DNA of 64,000 bases. Source: CAVZCK01 sp963798805 (GTDB lineage: Bacteria; Pseudomonadota; Alphaproteobacteria; Rhizobiales; Rhodomicrobiaceae). A program made the translations under genes and the position numbers. Shown one piece after another: positions 52,043-60,184 of the stretch (its first letter is position 1; every line of letters begins with the position of its first letter). The notes under the pieces were generated by a model. The model was not told where the DNA came from, did not search any database, and saw nothing but the letters and a program-made list of their open reading frames with translations. Location: contig CAWCVC010000016.1 in the NCBI GenBank assembly GCA_963798805.1, forward strand, positions 67,273-131,272. The letters run 5' to 3'.

Positions 52043-52089
52043 GCATCATTTCTCGCGAAAACCGGGAAGGCCACTTTTCGCAATGATGC
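52043..52089. other. Second hairpin at the end of trbF
   Basis: GCATCATT...GCGAAAA pairs with TTTTCGC...AATGATGC, with an internal bulge. It ends right at the trbF stop and stands next to the hairpin at 51988, making a tandem structure of about 100 bp. Confidence 0.55.
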
Positions 52090-52767
52090 TTAGAGCCGCC
52101 GCGCCCAATGAAAGGCGTTGATGTAAAGCCCGCTGGGATTGAGCCTCAGCGTTGCTTCGTCCGTCGGCGGATTGAAGCTGATATTGACGGTCGCCTGATA
52201 GTCGCCGGAGCTGACATGGGCGCCGTCCCGCCCCCTCACCTCCTCCCGCCATTCGAGCCGCCAGCTGTCGCCCGAGATCGGCAGCACCAATTCCACCGCG
52301 ACGGCGACGGTCTCGGTCTTGGCGCGCTCGAAGGGATCGTGGCCGCGCATATAGTCGTTGAGGGCGCCGAAGGCGTCGCCGCGGCGGTTGATCATGGCGT
52401 ACCCCTCCTTGATCAGCGCCCGCTGGGCCGCGGCATCGACATAGACGCTTCTGACCGCCGTCACCCAGCGGGCGAGCTGGGCGATGATGACGGCCTCATC
52501 CGGCCGCTCAGCCTTGTCGGCGCGGGTGACGGCGATGGCGGAGCCGAGCTTGTCGACCTTGACCACATAGGGGACGACTTGACTTTGGCTGGCGACCATG
52601 ACCAGGCCGCCGGTTGCGAGAGCGGCGATGACGAGCGCGATCAGGGCCGTCAGCCGCCAGGCATAGGCCTGGGCGATATAGCTGCCATAGCGCTCATTCC
52701 ACTCCTGCCTTGCCGCCAGATAGGGATTGAGGCCATGGGGCGGCTTGCCCCGATCGACAGGCGCCAT
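52090..52767 (-). CDS. trbF: Conjugative transfer protein TrbF (VirB8 family)
   Basis: This 225-residue protein has a short cytoplasmic N-terminus (NPYLAARQEWNERYGSYIAQ), one membrane helix (LTALIALVIAALATGGLVMV) and a periplasmic NTF2-like VirB8 domain (AQLARWVTAVRSVYVDAAAQ, then LRLNPSGLYINAFHWARRL). The start at 52767 (MAPVDRG) fits family length; the frame upstream overlaps trbL. It is an inner-membrane scaffold of the apparatus. Confidence 0.92.
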   Translation of the reverse strand: MAPVDRGKPPHGLNPYLAARQEWNERYGSYIAQAYAWRLTALIALVIAALATGGLVMVASQSQVVPYVVKVDKLGSAIAVTRADKAERPDEAVIIAQLARWVTAVRSVYVDAAAQRALIKEGYAMINRRGDAFGALNDYMRGHDPFERAKTETVAVAVELVLPISGDSWRLEWREEVRGRDGAHVSSGDYQATVNISFNPPTDEATLRLNPSGLYINAFHWARRL

Positions 52768-52813
52768 CGGTCGGTCCTCCGGTTCCGTCAAACTTAAGGC
52801 GCGCGAAGGACGA

Positions 52814-54091
52814 TCAGCCTCGCTGGTCGCTGCCGCCCGGTTTCGGGTCTGCGCCGGCATCTTTGTCGACGCGCATTTGCCGGGTTGCGCTGCTGCGGTT
52901 TTCGGCGCGGCGCTTGGCATTGAGGCGATGGCGCTCGGCGTCCATGGCATCCGACCATCTCCCCATGCGCCCGCCAAGGCGGCTGCCGATATCGATCACC
53001 GCCTGGCGGCCGAGATTGCCGAGGGTGTTTGTCGGGGTGAAAGCGGCCCGGCCGAGCCTGGTTTGTGGTCCTGTTCCCTCGGCGTCGGCGGAGGTGAGCT
53101 GCTCGCTGGCAAGCCGGGCGGCGCTTCTGGTCGCCATGGCGCCGCCGATGACGCCGGCGACAGCGCCGGTCGCCAAACCAGCGGCCGTGGCATAAAGCCC
53201 AAAACCGCTGGCGACGCTGGTGCCGTTGATCAGCGCCTGCACCATGTCGGGGATGATCCGGGTGATCGCCACAAAAATGATTGAGATGCCGACCAGCACG
53301 AAAATGCTGGTGAGCGAGGCCGAGGAGAGGGATGAGGCGCCTGCGGCAACCGAGGCCCAGGGCGCGACAATGGCGATGGTGAGGCCGGCGAGCAGCTGGA
53401 TGATGAACAGCTTGGCCCCGACGCTCATGCAATATTGGAAGACGCGGATGGCATAATCCTTGGTCCAGCGCGAGCCGCCAAAGCCCATGAACAAGACGCC
53501 CGCCGAGATGACGATATAGGATTCAACCAGCGCTACGATCAGCGAGGCGGTGATGAGGCCGAAGGAGATGAGGATGAAGAAGCCGGCGGTGACCAGGATG
53601 AGATTGTGGACCAGGTTCCAGTTGCTGGAGGCGTCATACAGGGCTGTGGCCAGCTTCACCCCGACATCAAAAATGTCGGAGGGGCGGAGCAGATTGGCGC
53701 CGCCGGCGATATTGGCCGCCTCCTGGAAGCTCTTGACGATGGCGCTCGCCCAATCGGCCGAGAATTGCAACAGCGCTGCAAAGAAGCCGATGAACAGCGC
53801 CTGGTTGACGAGCGTTGCCAGCCATTCGCCAAGATCGGCACCACGAAAGGCGAGCTGGATGGCCGCCCAGCTGAACTCGATCGCGGCGAGGATCCAGAAC
53901 AGGCTGATGGCGAGACCGGCGAGCTTCGCCTGCCAACCCCGTGTCGTCGCCTGAAAGCTGTCGAGAACGCAATCGAGCGCATTGTTGGCTTCGATGGCGC
54001 AGCGCGTTTGCGCCATGGCATCGCCCGAAATCGCAATGGCGACGATTGCAAAGAGGAGACCGATAATCGCAAGGTGTCTGGTGCTCGGCAT
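52814..54091 (-). CDS. trbL: Conjugative transfer protein TrbL (VirB6 family)
   Basis: This polytopic inner-membrane protein of about 425 residues has a signal or first helix, at least six hydrophobic segments between residues 40 and 290 (KLAGLAISLFWILAAIEFSW, VTAGFFILISFGLITASLIV, and SVAAGASSLSSASLTSIFVL among them), and a long hydrophilic Arg/Ala-rich tail. It contains the usual TrbL stretch FMGFGGSRWTKDYAI. The start at 54091 (MPSTRHL) is preferred to the upstream TTG, which overlaps the trbJ stop. Confidence 0.9.
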   Translation of the reverse strand: MPSTRHLAIIGLLFAIVAIAISGDAMAQTRCAIEANNALDCVLDSFQATTRGWQAKLAGLAISLFWILAAIEFSWAAIQLAFRGADLGEWLATLVNQALFIGFFAALLQFSADWASAIVKSFQEAANIAGGANLLRPSDIFDVGVKLATALYDASSNWNLVHNLILVTAGFFILISFGLITASLIVALVESYIVISAGVLFMGFGGSRWTKDYAIRVFQYCMSVGAKLFIIQLLAGLTIAIVAPWASVAAGASSLSSASLTSIFVLVGISIIFVAITRIIPDMVQALINGTSVASGFGLYATAAGLATGAVAGVIGGAMATRSAARLASEQLTSADAEGTGPQTRLGRAAFTPTNTLGNLGRQAVIDIGSRLGGRMGRWSDAMDAERHRLNAKRRAENRSSATRQMRVDKDAGADPKPGGSDQRG

Positions 54092-54093
54092 GA

Positions 54094-54852
54094 TCAATAG
54101 CCCTTGCCGTCGCCGGTCTTGATGGCGTCGCGTCCGCTCGTGATGAAGGTCTGATAGGCGGCACCTTCGGCGGCCTGGCGATCCGTCTGGGTCTGGACGA
54201 AATTGGCCTGCAGCTGCAATTGGGTGAGGATGAGCAGGCGCAGCTTTTGGGTCTGGCGGGCGGCGGCCAGCGCGATCTGGTTGCCGACCTGCAGCGCCTG
54301 CATGCGGCCTTCGGTGGTCGTCGAAAGTCGCTCGAGCTCGGCGAAGAGATTTGCCTCATCGCCCTCGATCTGTCCGACCTGCAGCCGGGCGGCCTTGAGC
54401 GTCGTCAGGACGCTCGAGCTGGTATCCTCCGACCACTGCTGATATTTGCCGGCCAAGCCTTGCGGATCGAGCTTGTCGCGAAGATAGGCATCATAGTCCT
54501 TGTATTTCGCAGCGAATTTGCCGTCGAGATCGGCCGAGGTGATGGAGAGGGACTTGGCCTGATCGAGCAGGGCGGTGACCTGACGGATCTCGCCCAGCGC
54601 GTTGCCGAAGTGGAATTGATCAAGGCTTGTCGTGTTGAGGACCATGGTCTGGTAGCGCTTGATCGCCTGCTCAACCAGCTGGACCTGGCGCGCCAGCTGA
54701 TCGGCGAGCTGCAGATTGTTGGCGAGCTGGGTGAGCTCGGTGCCACAATTGATGCAAGTGACGACCAGCGCAGTGGCCGGATGATTTGCCAAGCTCACGG
54801 CGATTGCCACACAGACACAAGCCAAATGACAGGCTTTACGCAATCGGGTCAT
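54094..54852 (-). CDS. trbJ: Conjugative transfer protein TrbJ (VirB5 family)
   Basis: This 252-residue periplasmic protein has a signal peptide (HLACVCVAIAVSLANHPATA) and the conserved CINCGTELTQLANNLQLADQ and KRYQTMVLNTTSL regions. A helical coiled-coil body ends in VGNQIALAAARQTQKLRLLI and AYQTFI. VirB5-like proteins are minor pilus components. The start overlaps the trbE end by 17 bases. No separate trbK entry-exclusion gene follows, unlike in Ti-type operons. Confidence 0.92.
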   Translation of the reverse strand: MTRLRKACHLACVCVAIAVSLANHPATALVVTCINCGTELTQLANNLQLADQLARQVQLVEQAIKRYQTMVLNTTSLDQFHFGNALGEIRQVTALLDQAKSLSITSADLDGKFAAKYKDYDAYLRDKLDPQGLAGKYQQWSEDTSSSVLTTLKAARLQVGQIEGDEANLFAELERLSTTTEGRMQALQVGNQIALAAARQTQKLRLLILTQLQLQANFVQTQTDRQAAEGAAYQTFITSGRDAIKTGDGKGY

Positions 54853-57298
54853 TGCTCACTCCATTCTGCTTGAGCCAGAGAGAAGGCCAGGCCTCGCCGT
54901 GGCGGGCTTTGAGGGCCTTGATCGCGGCGATCTGCTCCATCGACGAGGCGCCGGCAAAGGCGAGGGCGATGGGGCCGAGCCCCAGCTCGAACTGGCGGCG
55001 TCCCTCGGGCGAGACGGCGTAGTAATGCCGCTTCTTGATGCCGCTCTGGAGAATCGCGATCTCGGCCTCGTTGAGGCCAAAGAGGGCATAGATGTCGCGC
55101 GGACCGAGCACCGATCCCGAGCCGGGTTTGTCCGCCTCCTCATTGGGCAGGAGGATCTTGGTCGGGCAGGCCTCGAGCAGCACATCGAAGAGGCCGGAAT
55201 TCACGGCATCGGAGAGGCTTTGCGTCGCCAGGACGACGGCGCAATTGGCCTTGCGCAGCACCTTCAGCCATTCGCGGATTTTTTCGCGGAACACGGCGTG
55301 GCCGAGCATGATCCAGGCTTCATCGATGAGCAGCAGAGCCGGCGAGCCATCGAGCGAGCGCTCGAAACGCCGGAACAGGTACAGCAGCACCGGAATGAGG
55401 CTGCGCTCGCCGAGCCCCATCAGCTCATCGACCTCGAACACTGAGAAGTCGCTCTCGGCCAGCCCATCCTCACGCGCATCGAGCAACCGGCCGAGCGGAC
55501 CCTCGATCGTATAGGGAGTGAGCGCCTCGCGGATCTCGGTATCCTGCACCGTGGCGAGGAAATCGGTGAGCGTCCGGCCGCCGCCTTGCGCCTGGCGCAT
55601 CAAGGTGATGGCACGGTGAATCTCCTGTTTCTGCCGCGGGGTCGGGTGGCTGCCGGTCTGCAATTCCTGGGCAACGGCGACCCAGTCCTCGGCCCAGGCG
55701 GCATCGGCCTCGCTGTCGAGCCGGCTGAGCGGGGCAAGGCCGGGCGCGGCCTCATCGCCCAGATCGTAATGAGCGCCGCCGCAGGCCGAGGCGAGGGCGA
55801 AGATCGAGCGGCCCTTATCGAAGACGGTGATCCTGGCCCTGGCGTAGCGGCGGAACTGCGCCGCGATCATGGCGAGCAGCACCGATTTGCCGGAGCCGGT
55901 CGGCCCGAAAATCAGCGTATGCCCGACATCGGAAACATGCAGATTGAGCCGGAACGGCGTCGCCCCGCCGGTTGCGGCATGCATGAGCGGCGGCGAGACC
56001 GGCGGATAGAGCGGGCTCGGGTTCTGATCGAGCCCTGGCCATTTCGCCGAGAGCGGCACCAGATCGGCCAGATTGAGCGAGTGAATGAGCGGCCGGCGGA
56101 CATTGGCAAACACATGGCCGGGGAGCGATCCGAGCCAGGCCTCCATGGTGTTCACCGTCTCGACCCTTGAGGCAAAGCCGAGGCTGCGAATTTGCCTGGC
56201 GATCAGCCGCGCCTGCTCGCCGAGCCCGGCGCGATGCTCTCCCATCAGCACGATCACCGGCGTATAGAAGCCAAAGCTCACGAGGGCGCTGCTGGCCTCG
56301 CTGAGGGCACGTTCGGTCTCCGCGGCCATGAGGGCGGCATCCTCATTGACAGGGCCGCTCTGGGTGCGGAACACCTGGGCCCAGAAGCCGCGCTTCAGCT
56401 GCTGCCATTTGCGCCGGTAGCGGGAGAGCTCGCGGGCGGCATCGATGGCATCGAGCGGGCAGAAGCGACTCGAGAAGCGATAGGCGACCGGCACATCGTC
56501 GAGCAGCGAGAGCATCAAAGGGAAGCTCTCAGGCGGAAAGCCTTCAATGGCGAGACAGGCAATGAACTGCTCGCCGATCCTTGGCGTATCGCCCGGCCAC
56601 AGCTCCTGACCGCCGATGACGGCATCGAGATACATGGCACAGGGCGGGACGTTGAGGCCGGCCAGCATGCCGGTCAGGCAGAACTGCAGATAGTTGATGA
56701 GCTCATCTTGCAGATGCGGGCGACCAAAGGCGTCGGTGGTCTCAAAGCCGCCCATGCGGCGCAGCCGCAACAGATCGCCGAGCCCGTCCTCCAGGTCGGT
56801 GAGAGAGCGCTTGAAGAGCGCGATCTGGCGCTCGCTCGGCGGCATGGCCTGGCGCTCGCCATCATCGTCATAGATGACATCGAGGATCCTCGTCTGCCGC
56901 CTGAGCGGCGGGGTATACATCAGCAGGAGCGCATGCTCGGTCTCGAAATGCGCCCCTTCCATAAGGAATTGCGTGCGGCGCTCCGCATCGATCAGAGCGC
57001 TGATCGGATCGGGAAAATGCGAGGCCGAAGACGGCGGATAGGCGGCGGCCGGCAGCCGCACCGCGTCGAACCACAAGGCCCATTCGCCCCCGAGCCGGGC
57101 AAGGGCGGCATTCACCCGAGCGGTCAGCTGGTTGCGCTCGCCGGCGGTCATGCTGGCGGCGTCGGGGCCGCGAAAGAACCAGCCGGCGAGAAGCGAGCCG
57201 TCCTTGCCGAGCACGACGCCCTCATCGATGAGCGCCGCCCAGTTGAGCAGGTCGGCAACACCCTTCGCCTTATTGCGGAACTGTTTCAGCGCCAGCAT
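54836..57298 (-). CDS. trbE: Conjugative transfer ATPase TrbE (VirB4 family)
   Basis: This 820-residue AAA+ ATPase energises pilus assembly. The N-terminal CagE/VirB4 domain is followed by Walker A LIFGPTGSGKSVLLAMIAAQ (about residue 465) and Walker B ALLLIDEAWIMLGH (about 660). The arginine-rich VLATQSLSDAV and the C-terminal FGLNEAEIAILQ are typical. It is complete and co-directional with its neighbours. The length is as usual for TrbE. Confidence 0.95.
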   Translation of the reverse strand: MLALKQFRNKAKGVADLLNWAALIDEGVVLGKDGSLLAGWFFRGPDAASMTAGERNQLTARVNAALARLGGEWALWFDAVRLPAAAYPPSSASHFPDPISALIDAERRTQFLMEGAHFETEHALLLMYTPPLRRQTRILDVIYDDDGERQAMPPSERQIALFKRSLTDLEDGLGDLLRLRRMGGFETTDAFGRPHLQDELINYLQFCLTGMLAGLNVPPCAMYLDAVIGGQELWPGDTPRIGEQFIACLAIEGFPPESFPLMLSLLDDVPVAYRFSSRFCPLDAIDAARELSRYRRKWQQLKRGFWAQVFRTQSGPVNEDAALMAAETERALSEASSALVSFGFYTPVIVLMGEHRAGLGEQARLIARQIRSLGFASRVETVNTMEAWLGSLPGHVFANVRRPLIHSLNLADLVPLSAKWPGLDQNPSPLYPPVSPPLMHAATGGATPFRLNLHVSDVGHTLIFGPTGSGKSVLLAMIAAQFRRYARARITVFDKGRSIFALASACGGAHYDLGDEAAPGLAPLSRLDSEADAAWAEDWVAVAQELQTGSHPTPRQKQEIHRAITLMRQAQGGGRTLTDFLATVQDTEIREALTPYTIEGPLGRLLDAREDGLAESDFSVFEVDELMGLGERSLIPVLLYLFRRFERSLDGSPALLLIDEAWIMLGHAVFREKIREWLKVLRKANCAVVLATQSLSDAVNSGLFDVLLEACPTKILLPNEEADKPGSGSVLGPRDIYALFGLNEAEIAILQSGIKKRHYYAVSPEGRRQFELGLGPIALAFAGASSMEQIAAIKALKARHGEAWPSLWLKQNGVSNDPIA

Positions 57299-57302
57299 CG
57301 GG

Positions 57303-57590
57303 CTAAGCCCTCGCCCATGGCCGCGAGCGCGCCGGCAGATAGGCGGGATAGCGCAGCTGGCGCAGATAGACCTTCGACATTTGCGGATCGGCCTTGGCCA
57401 TCATGCGCAGGAAGCCGATGGCGATCAGCCAGACGGTGAGGCCGACGACGGCAGCGACAACGTTCAACGCCGAAACCGCCACCCCGCCGCAGAGAATGGC
57501 CGTGACCAGCACCGGCTCGCGCTCGCCGCCGAGGATGAGATTGGGGCGGTTGAGAGCGCGGTGGATGGCGGTGCGCCGCAAGGTGCTCAT
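57303..57590 (-). CDS. trbD: Conjugative transfer protein TrbD (VirB3 family)
   Basis: This 95-residue inner-membrane protein begins with the typical TAIHRALNRPNLILGGEREP and has two hydrophobic segments (VLVTAILCGGVAVSALNVVA, then VVGLTVWLIAIGFLRMMAKA). VirB3 proteins cooperate with VirB4 in pilus assembly. Its start overlaps the trbC stop (ATGA) and it lies four bases before the trbE start. Confidence 0.93.
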   Translation of the reverse strand: MSTLRRTAIHRALNRPNLILGGEREPVLVTAILCGGVAVSALNVVAAVVGLTVWLIAIGFLRMMAKADPQMSKVYLRQLRYPAYLPARSRPWARA

Positions 57591-57901
57591 GGGATCACCG
57601 CGCCACTGACATTGAACAGGGTGGCGAGGATGTTGGCGGCAAAGACGATGAGCGAGATCGCCAAAGTGAGCATGATGATGCGGCGCACGAACTCGCCGAT
57701 CTCGCCGCCCCAGACCAGCATGGCGCCGGCCACGACGATACCCATCAGCGAGATGGCATAGGCAACGGGACCGGTGACGCTGTCGCGAATGGCCTGCAGC
57801 GGTGTCTCCCAGGGGAGGGAGCCGCCAGCGGTGCTGGCGATGGCAAGGCTTGGATCGATCAGAATGGCGATAAGCGCCATCACCACAATGGCTCGTCGCA
57901 T
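57587..57901 (-). CDS. trbC: Conjugative pilin TrbC (VirB2 family)
   Basis: This 104-residue prepilin has a leader (IVVMALIAILIDPSLAIAST) and two mature helices: VTGPVAYAISLMGIVVAGAM, then FVRRIIMLTLAISLIVFAAN. The short GG or WGGEIGEF loop between them is characteristic. It would be processed to the conjugative pilus subunit. Confidence 0.93.
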   Translation of the reverse strand: MRRAIVVMALIAILIDPSLAIASTAGGSLPWETPLQAIRDSVTGPVAYAISLMGIVVAGAMLVWGGEIGEFVRRIIMLTLAISLIVFAANILATLFNVSGAVIP

Positions 57902-57904
57902 GGC

Positions 57905-58861
57905 TTACTCCTCCAGGCTGGTTTGATAGCTTTCGCCATTTAGGCCCTCGACGCGCAGCAGCTCCTCAACCCGCCGTCCGCTGGCGGTCTTGGCGATGAA
58001 GACGATGAAATGCACCGCCGCGGCGATGGTCCGCCGCATCGGGGCGTCGGTTGCCTCGCGAATGAGATCCTCAAGCCTTGCCAAGGCTTCGCCGGCGCTG
58101 TTGGCATGGATGGTGGCGACGCCGCCGGGATGGCCGGTATTCCAGGCCTTGATCAGCTCCAAGGCTTCACCGCCGCGCACCTCGCCGACAATGATGCGCT
58201 TGGGCGAGAAGCGCAGGGTGGTGCGCACCAGCCTTTGCAGGCTGACATTGCTGGTCGCCCGCATGATCATGGCATTCGGGGCGGCGCATTGGATCTCGGC
58301 GGTATCCTCGATGATGACCAGCCGGTCCTCGGTAAGCCGCTCGGCCATGTGGGCGATAAGCGCATTGGCGAGGGTGGTCTTGCCCGAGCCGGTGCCGCCG
58401 GCAATGAGGATATTGCGCCGCTCCTCGATCGCATGGGCGAGCCGTGCCGCCTGCGATGGGCTCATGATGGCGGCCGAGACATAGTCGGCAAGCGTCAGAA
58501 TTTTCCCTGCCCGGCGCCGGATGGCGAAGCAGGGCGCCGAGACGACCGGCGGGATGACGGCCGAGAAGCGGCTGCCGTCGAGCGGCAGCTCGCATTCGAG
58601 GATCGGCGTCTCGGCTGTGACGGTGGTGCGCATTTCCGAGGCGACGGTGGCGATGAGCGCCTCGGCCTGATAGGGCGGCATCTCGCCGAGCGGCTCGGGT
58701 GAGCGCCCCAGCCGCTCCACCCACAGCGTGCCATCGGGATTGAGGATGATGTCGAGCACATCCGGGTCGCTGAGGCAGGCAAACACCAGCGGTCCCAGCT
58801 CGCGCTCGAGCTTTTCGCTGATGCGCCGCGAGCGCTCCATCCTGGCGAGGTTCGGCTCCAT
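57905..58861 (-). CDS. trbB: Conjugative transfer ATPase TrbB (VirB11 family)
   Basis: This 318-residue hexameric secretion ATPase has an N-terminal domain (LGPLVFACLSDPDVLDIILN) and Walker A IAGGTGSGKTTLANALIAHM at about residue 155. The Asp box is LVIIEDTAEIQC; the Walker B region lies around RIIVGEVRGGEALELIKAWN and the His box is GHPGGVATIHANSAGEAL. First gene of the trb set, 16 bp after the VOC gene. Confidence 0.95.
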   Translation of the reverse strand: MEPNLARMERSRRISEKLERELGPLVFACLSDPDVLDIILNPDGTLWVERLGRSPEPLGEMPPYQAEALIATVASEMRTTVTAETPILECELPLDGSRFSAVIPPVVSAPCFAIRRRAGKILTLADYVSAAIMSPSQAARLAHAIEERRNILIAGGTGSGKTTLANALIAHMAERLTEDRLVIIEDTAEIQCAAPNAMIMRATSNVSLQRLVRTTLRFSPKRIIVGEVRGGEALELIKAWNTGHPGGVATIHANSAGEALARLEDLIREATDAPMRRTIAAAVHFIVFIAKTASGRRVEELLRVEGLNGESYQTSLEE

Positions 58862-58876
58862 CGGATCTCAACCGGC

Positions 58877-59275
58877 TCAATAGATGTAGCGCAGATCCGG
58901 GTACCACTTGAATTCGAGGACATTGCCGGAAGGGTCGGCCGTCCAGAAGGTCAGATGGCGCTCCGGCTTGCCGCCAAACCGCCAGACGAGAGCGGAGAGG
59001 TGCTCGACGTTTCGCTCCTTGCAAGTGTCGTAGGCCTCCTCGATCTCCGAGCGCTCGAGCACCGTCACCCCGAAATGCCGCGGATAGGGTTTTTTCAGAG
59101 GCTCCGGATCGGGCGTGAACGCCGGATCGAGATGGCAGACCAGCTGATGGCTGAAGAAGTTGAAGGTCTGCCGGTCGCCATAGCGGCGGGCGGGCTGTGC
59201 CCCGAAGATCTCGCCATAGAAGCGGGTCGCGGCCTCGAGATCGTGCGAGGGGATGGCGAGATGAAAGATGCTCAT
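58877..59275 (-). CDS. VOC-family (glyoxalase/dioxygenase fold) protein
   Basis: This 132-residue protein has two beta-alpha-beta-beta-beta modules. Likely metal ligands are His5 (IFHLAI), His67 (PRHFGVTVL) and Glu121 (NVLEFKWYPD). The substrate is unknown; VOC enzymes include glyoxalases, epimerases and extradiol dioxygenases. It starts three bases after the ComA-like gene and is followed by trbB after 16 bp, so it is transcriptionally fused to the transfer operon. A large frame overlapping it on the same strand (58167-59282) is a shadow. Confidence 0.8.
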   Translation of the reverse strand: MSIFHLAIPSHDLEAATRFYGEIFGAQPARRYGDRQTFNFFSHQLVCHLDPAFTPDPEPLKKPYPRHFGVTVLERSEIEEAYDTCKERNVEHLSALVWRFGGKPERHLTFWTADPSGNVLEFKWYPDLRYIY

Positions 59276-59278
59276 GGC

Positions 59279-60151
59279 TCACTCCGCTGGGTTGAGGCTT
59301 GAGGCGGGCTTCTCAGATGGGCTGGCGAAGGTGTCGCTGCGCAGCCCGCGCCGCAGCGTCTCGACGCCGATGACGTCGCCGGGGCCGATGTTGGAGAGAT
59401 TGACGCTTGGCCCGATGCTGTTGATGAAGAAGGCCTGCTGATGCTTTTGCGGCGCCTCGAAGAAGAGGTCATCGAGGCTGAGGCTGGCTGCCAGGATCTC
59501 CTCGATGAGCCCCATGCGCGGTGTGCCGGAGGGTTCGTAAAGGCCGGCAGTACCGCTTTCGCGGCCTTCGAGGATGACCCAGCGCGCGCCCGCCTCGAGC
59601 TCGGTCCAGGTCGCCCGGCGCCAGGCCGCCGGATCCGGCTCCAGCGTGCTGGCCTTCTTGCCGATCTCGGAGAGCACCAGGAACTCGTGCGAGAGTTCGC
59701 GGATGAGTTTCAGCTTCGCCGCGGCAGGCAGGCTGATGGTGCCGTCGGAGATCTCGACATAGGGCGCCCGATGCTCTCGCACGAAGGCGAGGAAGTCGGG
59801 AAGCCGTCCTTCGGCATAGGCACGCTCGAATAAGGTGCCGCCGAACCAGAAGGGAATGGCATGGTGCTGCAGCACGGCGATCTTCTGATCGAGCCGGGGC
59901 GTCACCAGCGCCGTCGCCCAGCCGAATTTGACGCTGTCGATCCAGGCGTGATGCGAGTGGATAAGATCGACGAAGGCTGCGATCGGCAAGCCGGGATCGA
60001 TGATGGCGGTCAGCCCCGTCTTGCGCGGCTTGGGCGGACGGGTCTGATCGCCAAGAAAGGCGACTCTCTCCTGGCTCAGCTCGCGGGCCAGCCTCTCGGC
60101 CCGCTCAGGTGCGATCGCGTTTACTCTTTTATCTCCAGGATCATGCTTCAT
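59279..60151 (-). CDS. comA: Phosphosulfolactate synthase (ComA family)
   Basis: This 290-residue TIM-barrel protein matches ComA in order: PRKTGLTAIIDPGLP, VDLIHSHHAWIDSVKFGWAT, PFWFGGTLFERAYAEGRLPD, APYVEISDGTISLP, LVLSEIGKKAS and WVILEGRESGTAGLYEPSG. Known ComA enzymes add sulfite to phosphoenolpyruvate, giving phosphosulfolactate, the first step of coenzyme M synthesis or of sulfolactate formation. Neither a ComB phosphatase nor a ComC dehydrogenase is adjacent. A sulfite-linked role is supported by the TauE/SafE permease next door. The final product is unknown. Confidence 0.8.
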   Translation of the reverse strand: MKHDPGDKRVNAIAPERAERLARELSQERVAFLGDQTRPPKPRKTGLTAIIDPGLPIAAFVDLIHSHHAWIDSVKFGWATALVTPRLDQKIAVLQHHAIPFWFGGTLFERAYAEGRLPDFLAFVREHRAPYVEISDGTISLPAAAKLKLIRELSHEFLVLSEIGKKASTLEPDPAAWRRATWTELEAGARWVILEGRESGTAGLYEPSGTPRMGLIEEILAASLSLDDLFFEAPQKHQQAFFINSIGPSVNLSNIGPGDVIGVETLRRGLRSDTFASPSEKPASSLNPAE

Positions 60152-60184
60152 GTTCGGTTTCTCCGTGGGGCTGGCTTCCCGCCG

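Noticed and set aside
52727..57439. Long plus-strand frames antisense to trbF, trbL and trbE
   Set aside because: They are antisense shadows of high-GC genes; the minus-strand products show complete TrbF, TrbL and TrbE signatures.
58167..59282. 371-codon minus-strand frame overlapping the VOC and trbB genes
   Set aside because: Its Arg/Pro/His-rich composition is that of an off-frame shadow, and both overlapped genes have clear family motifs in their own frames.
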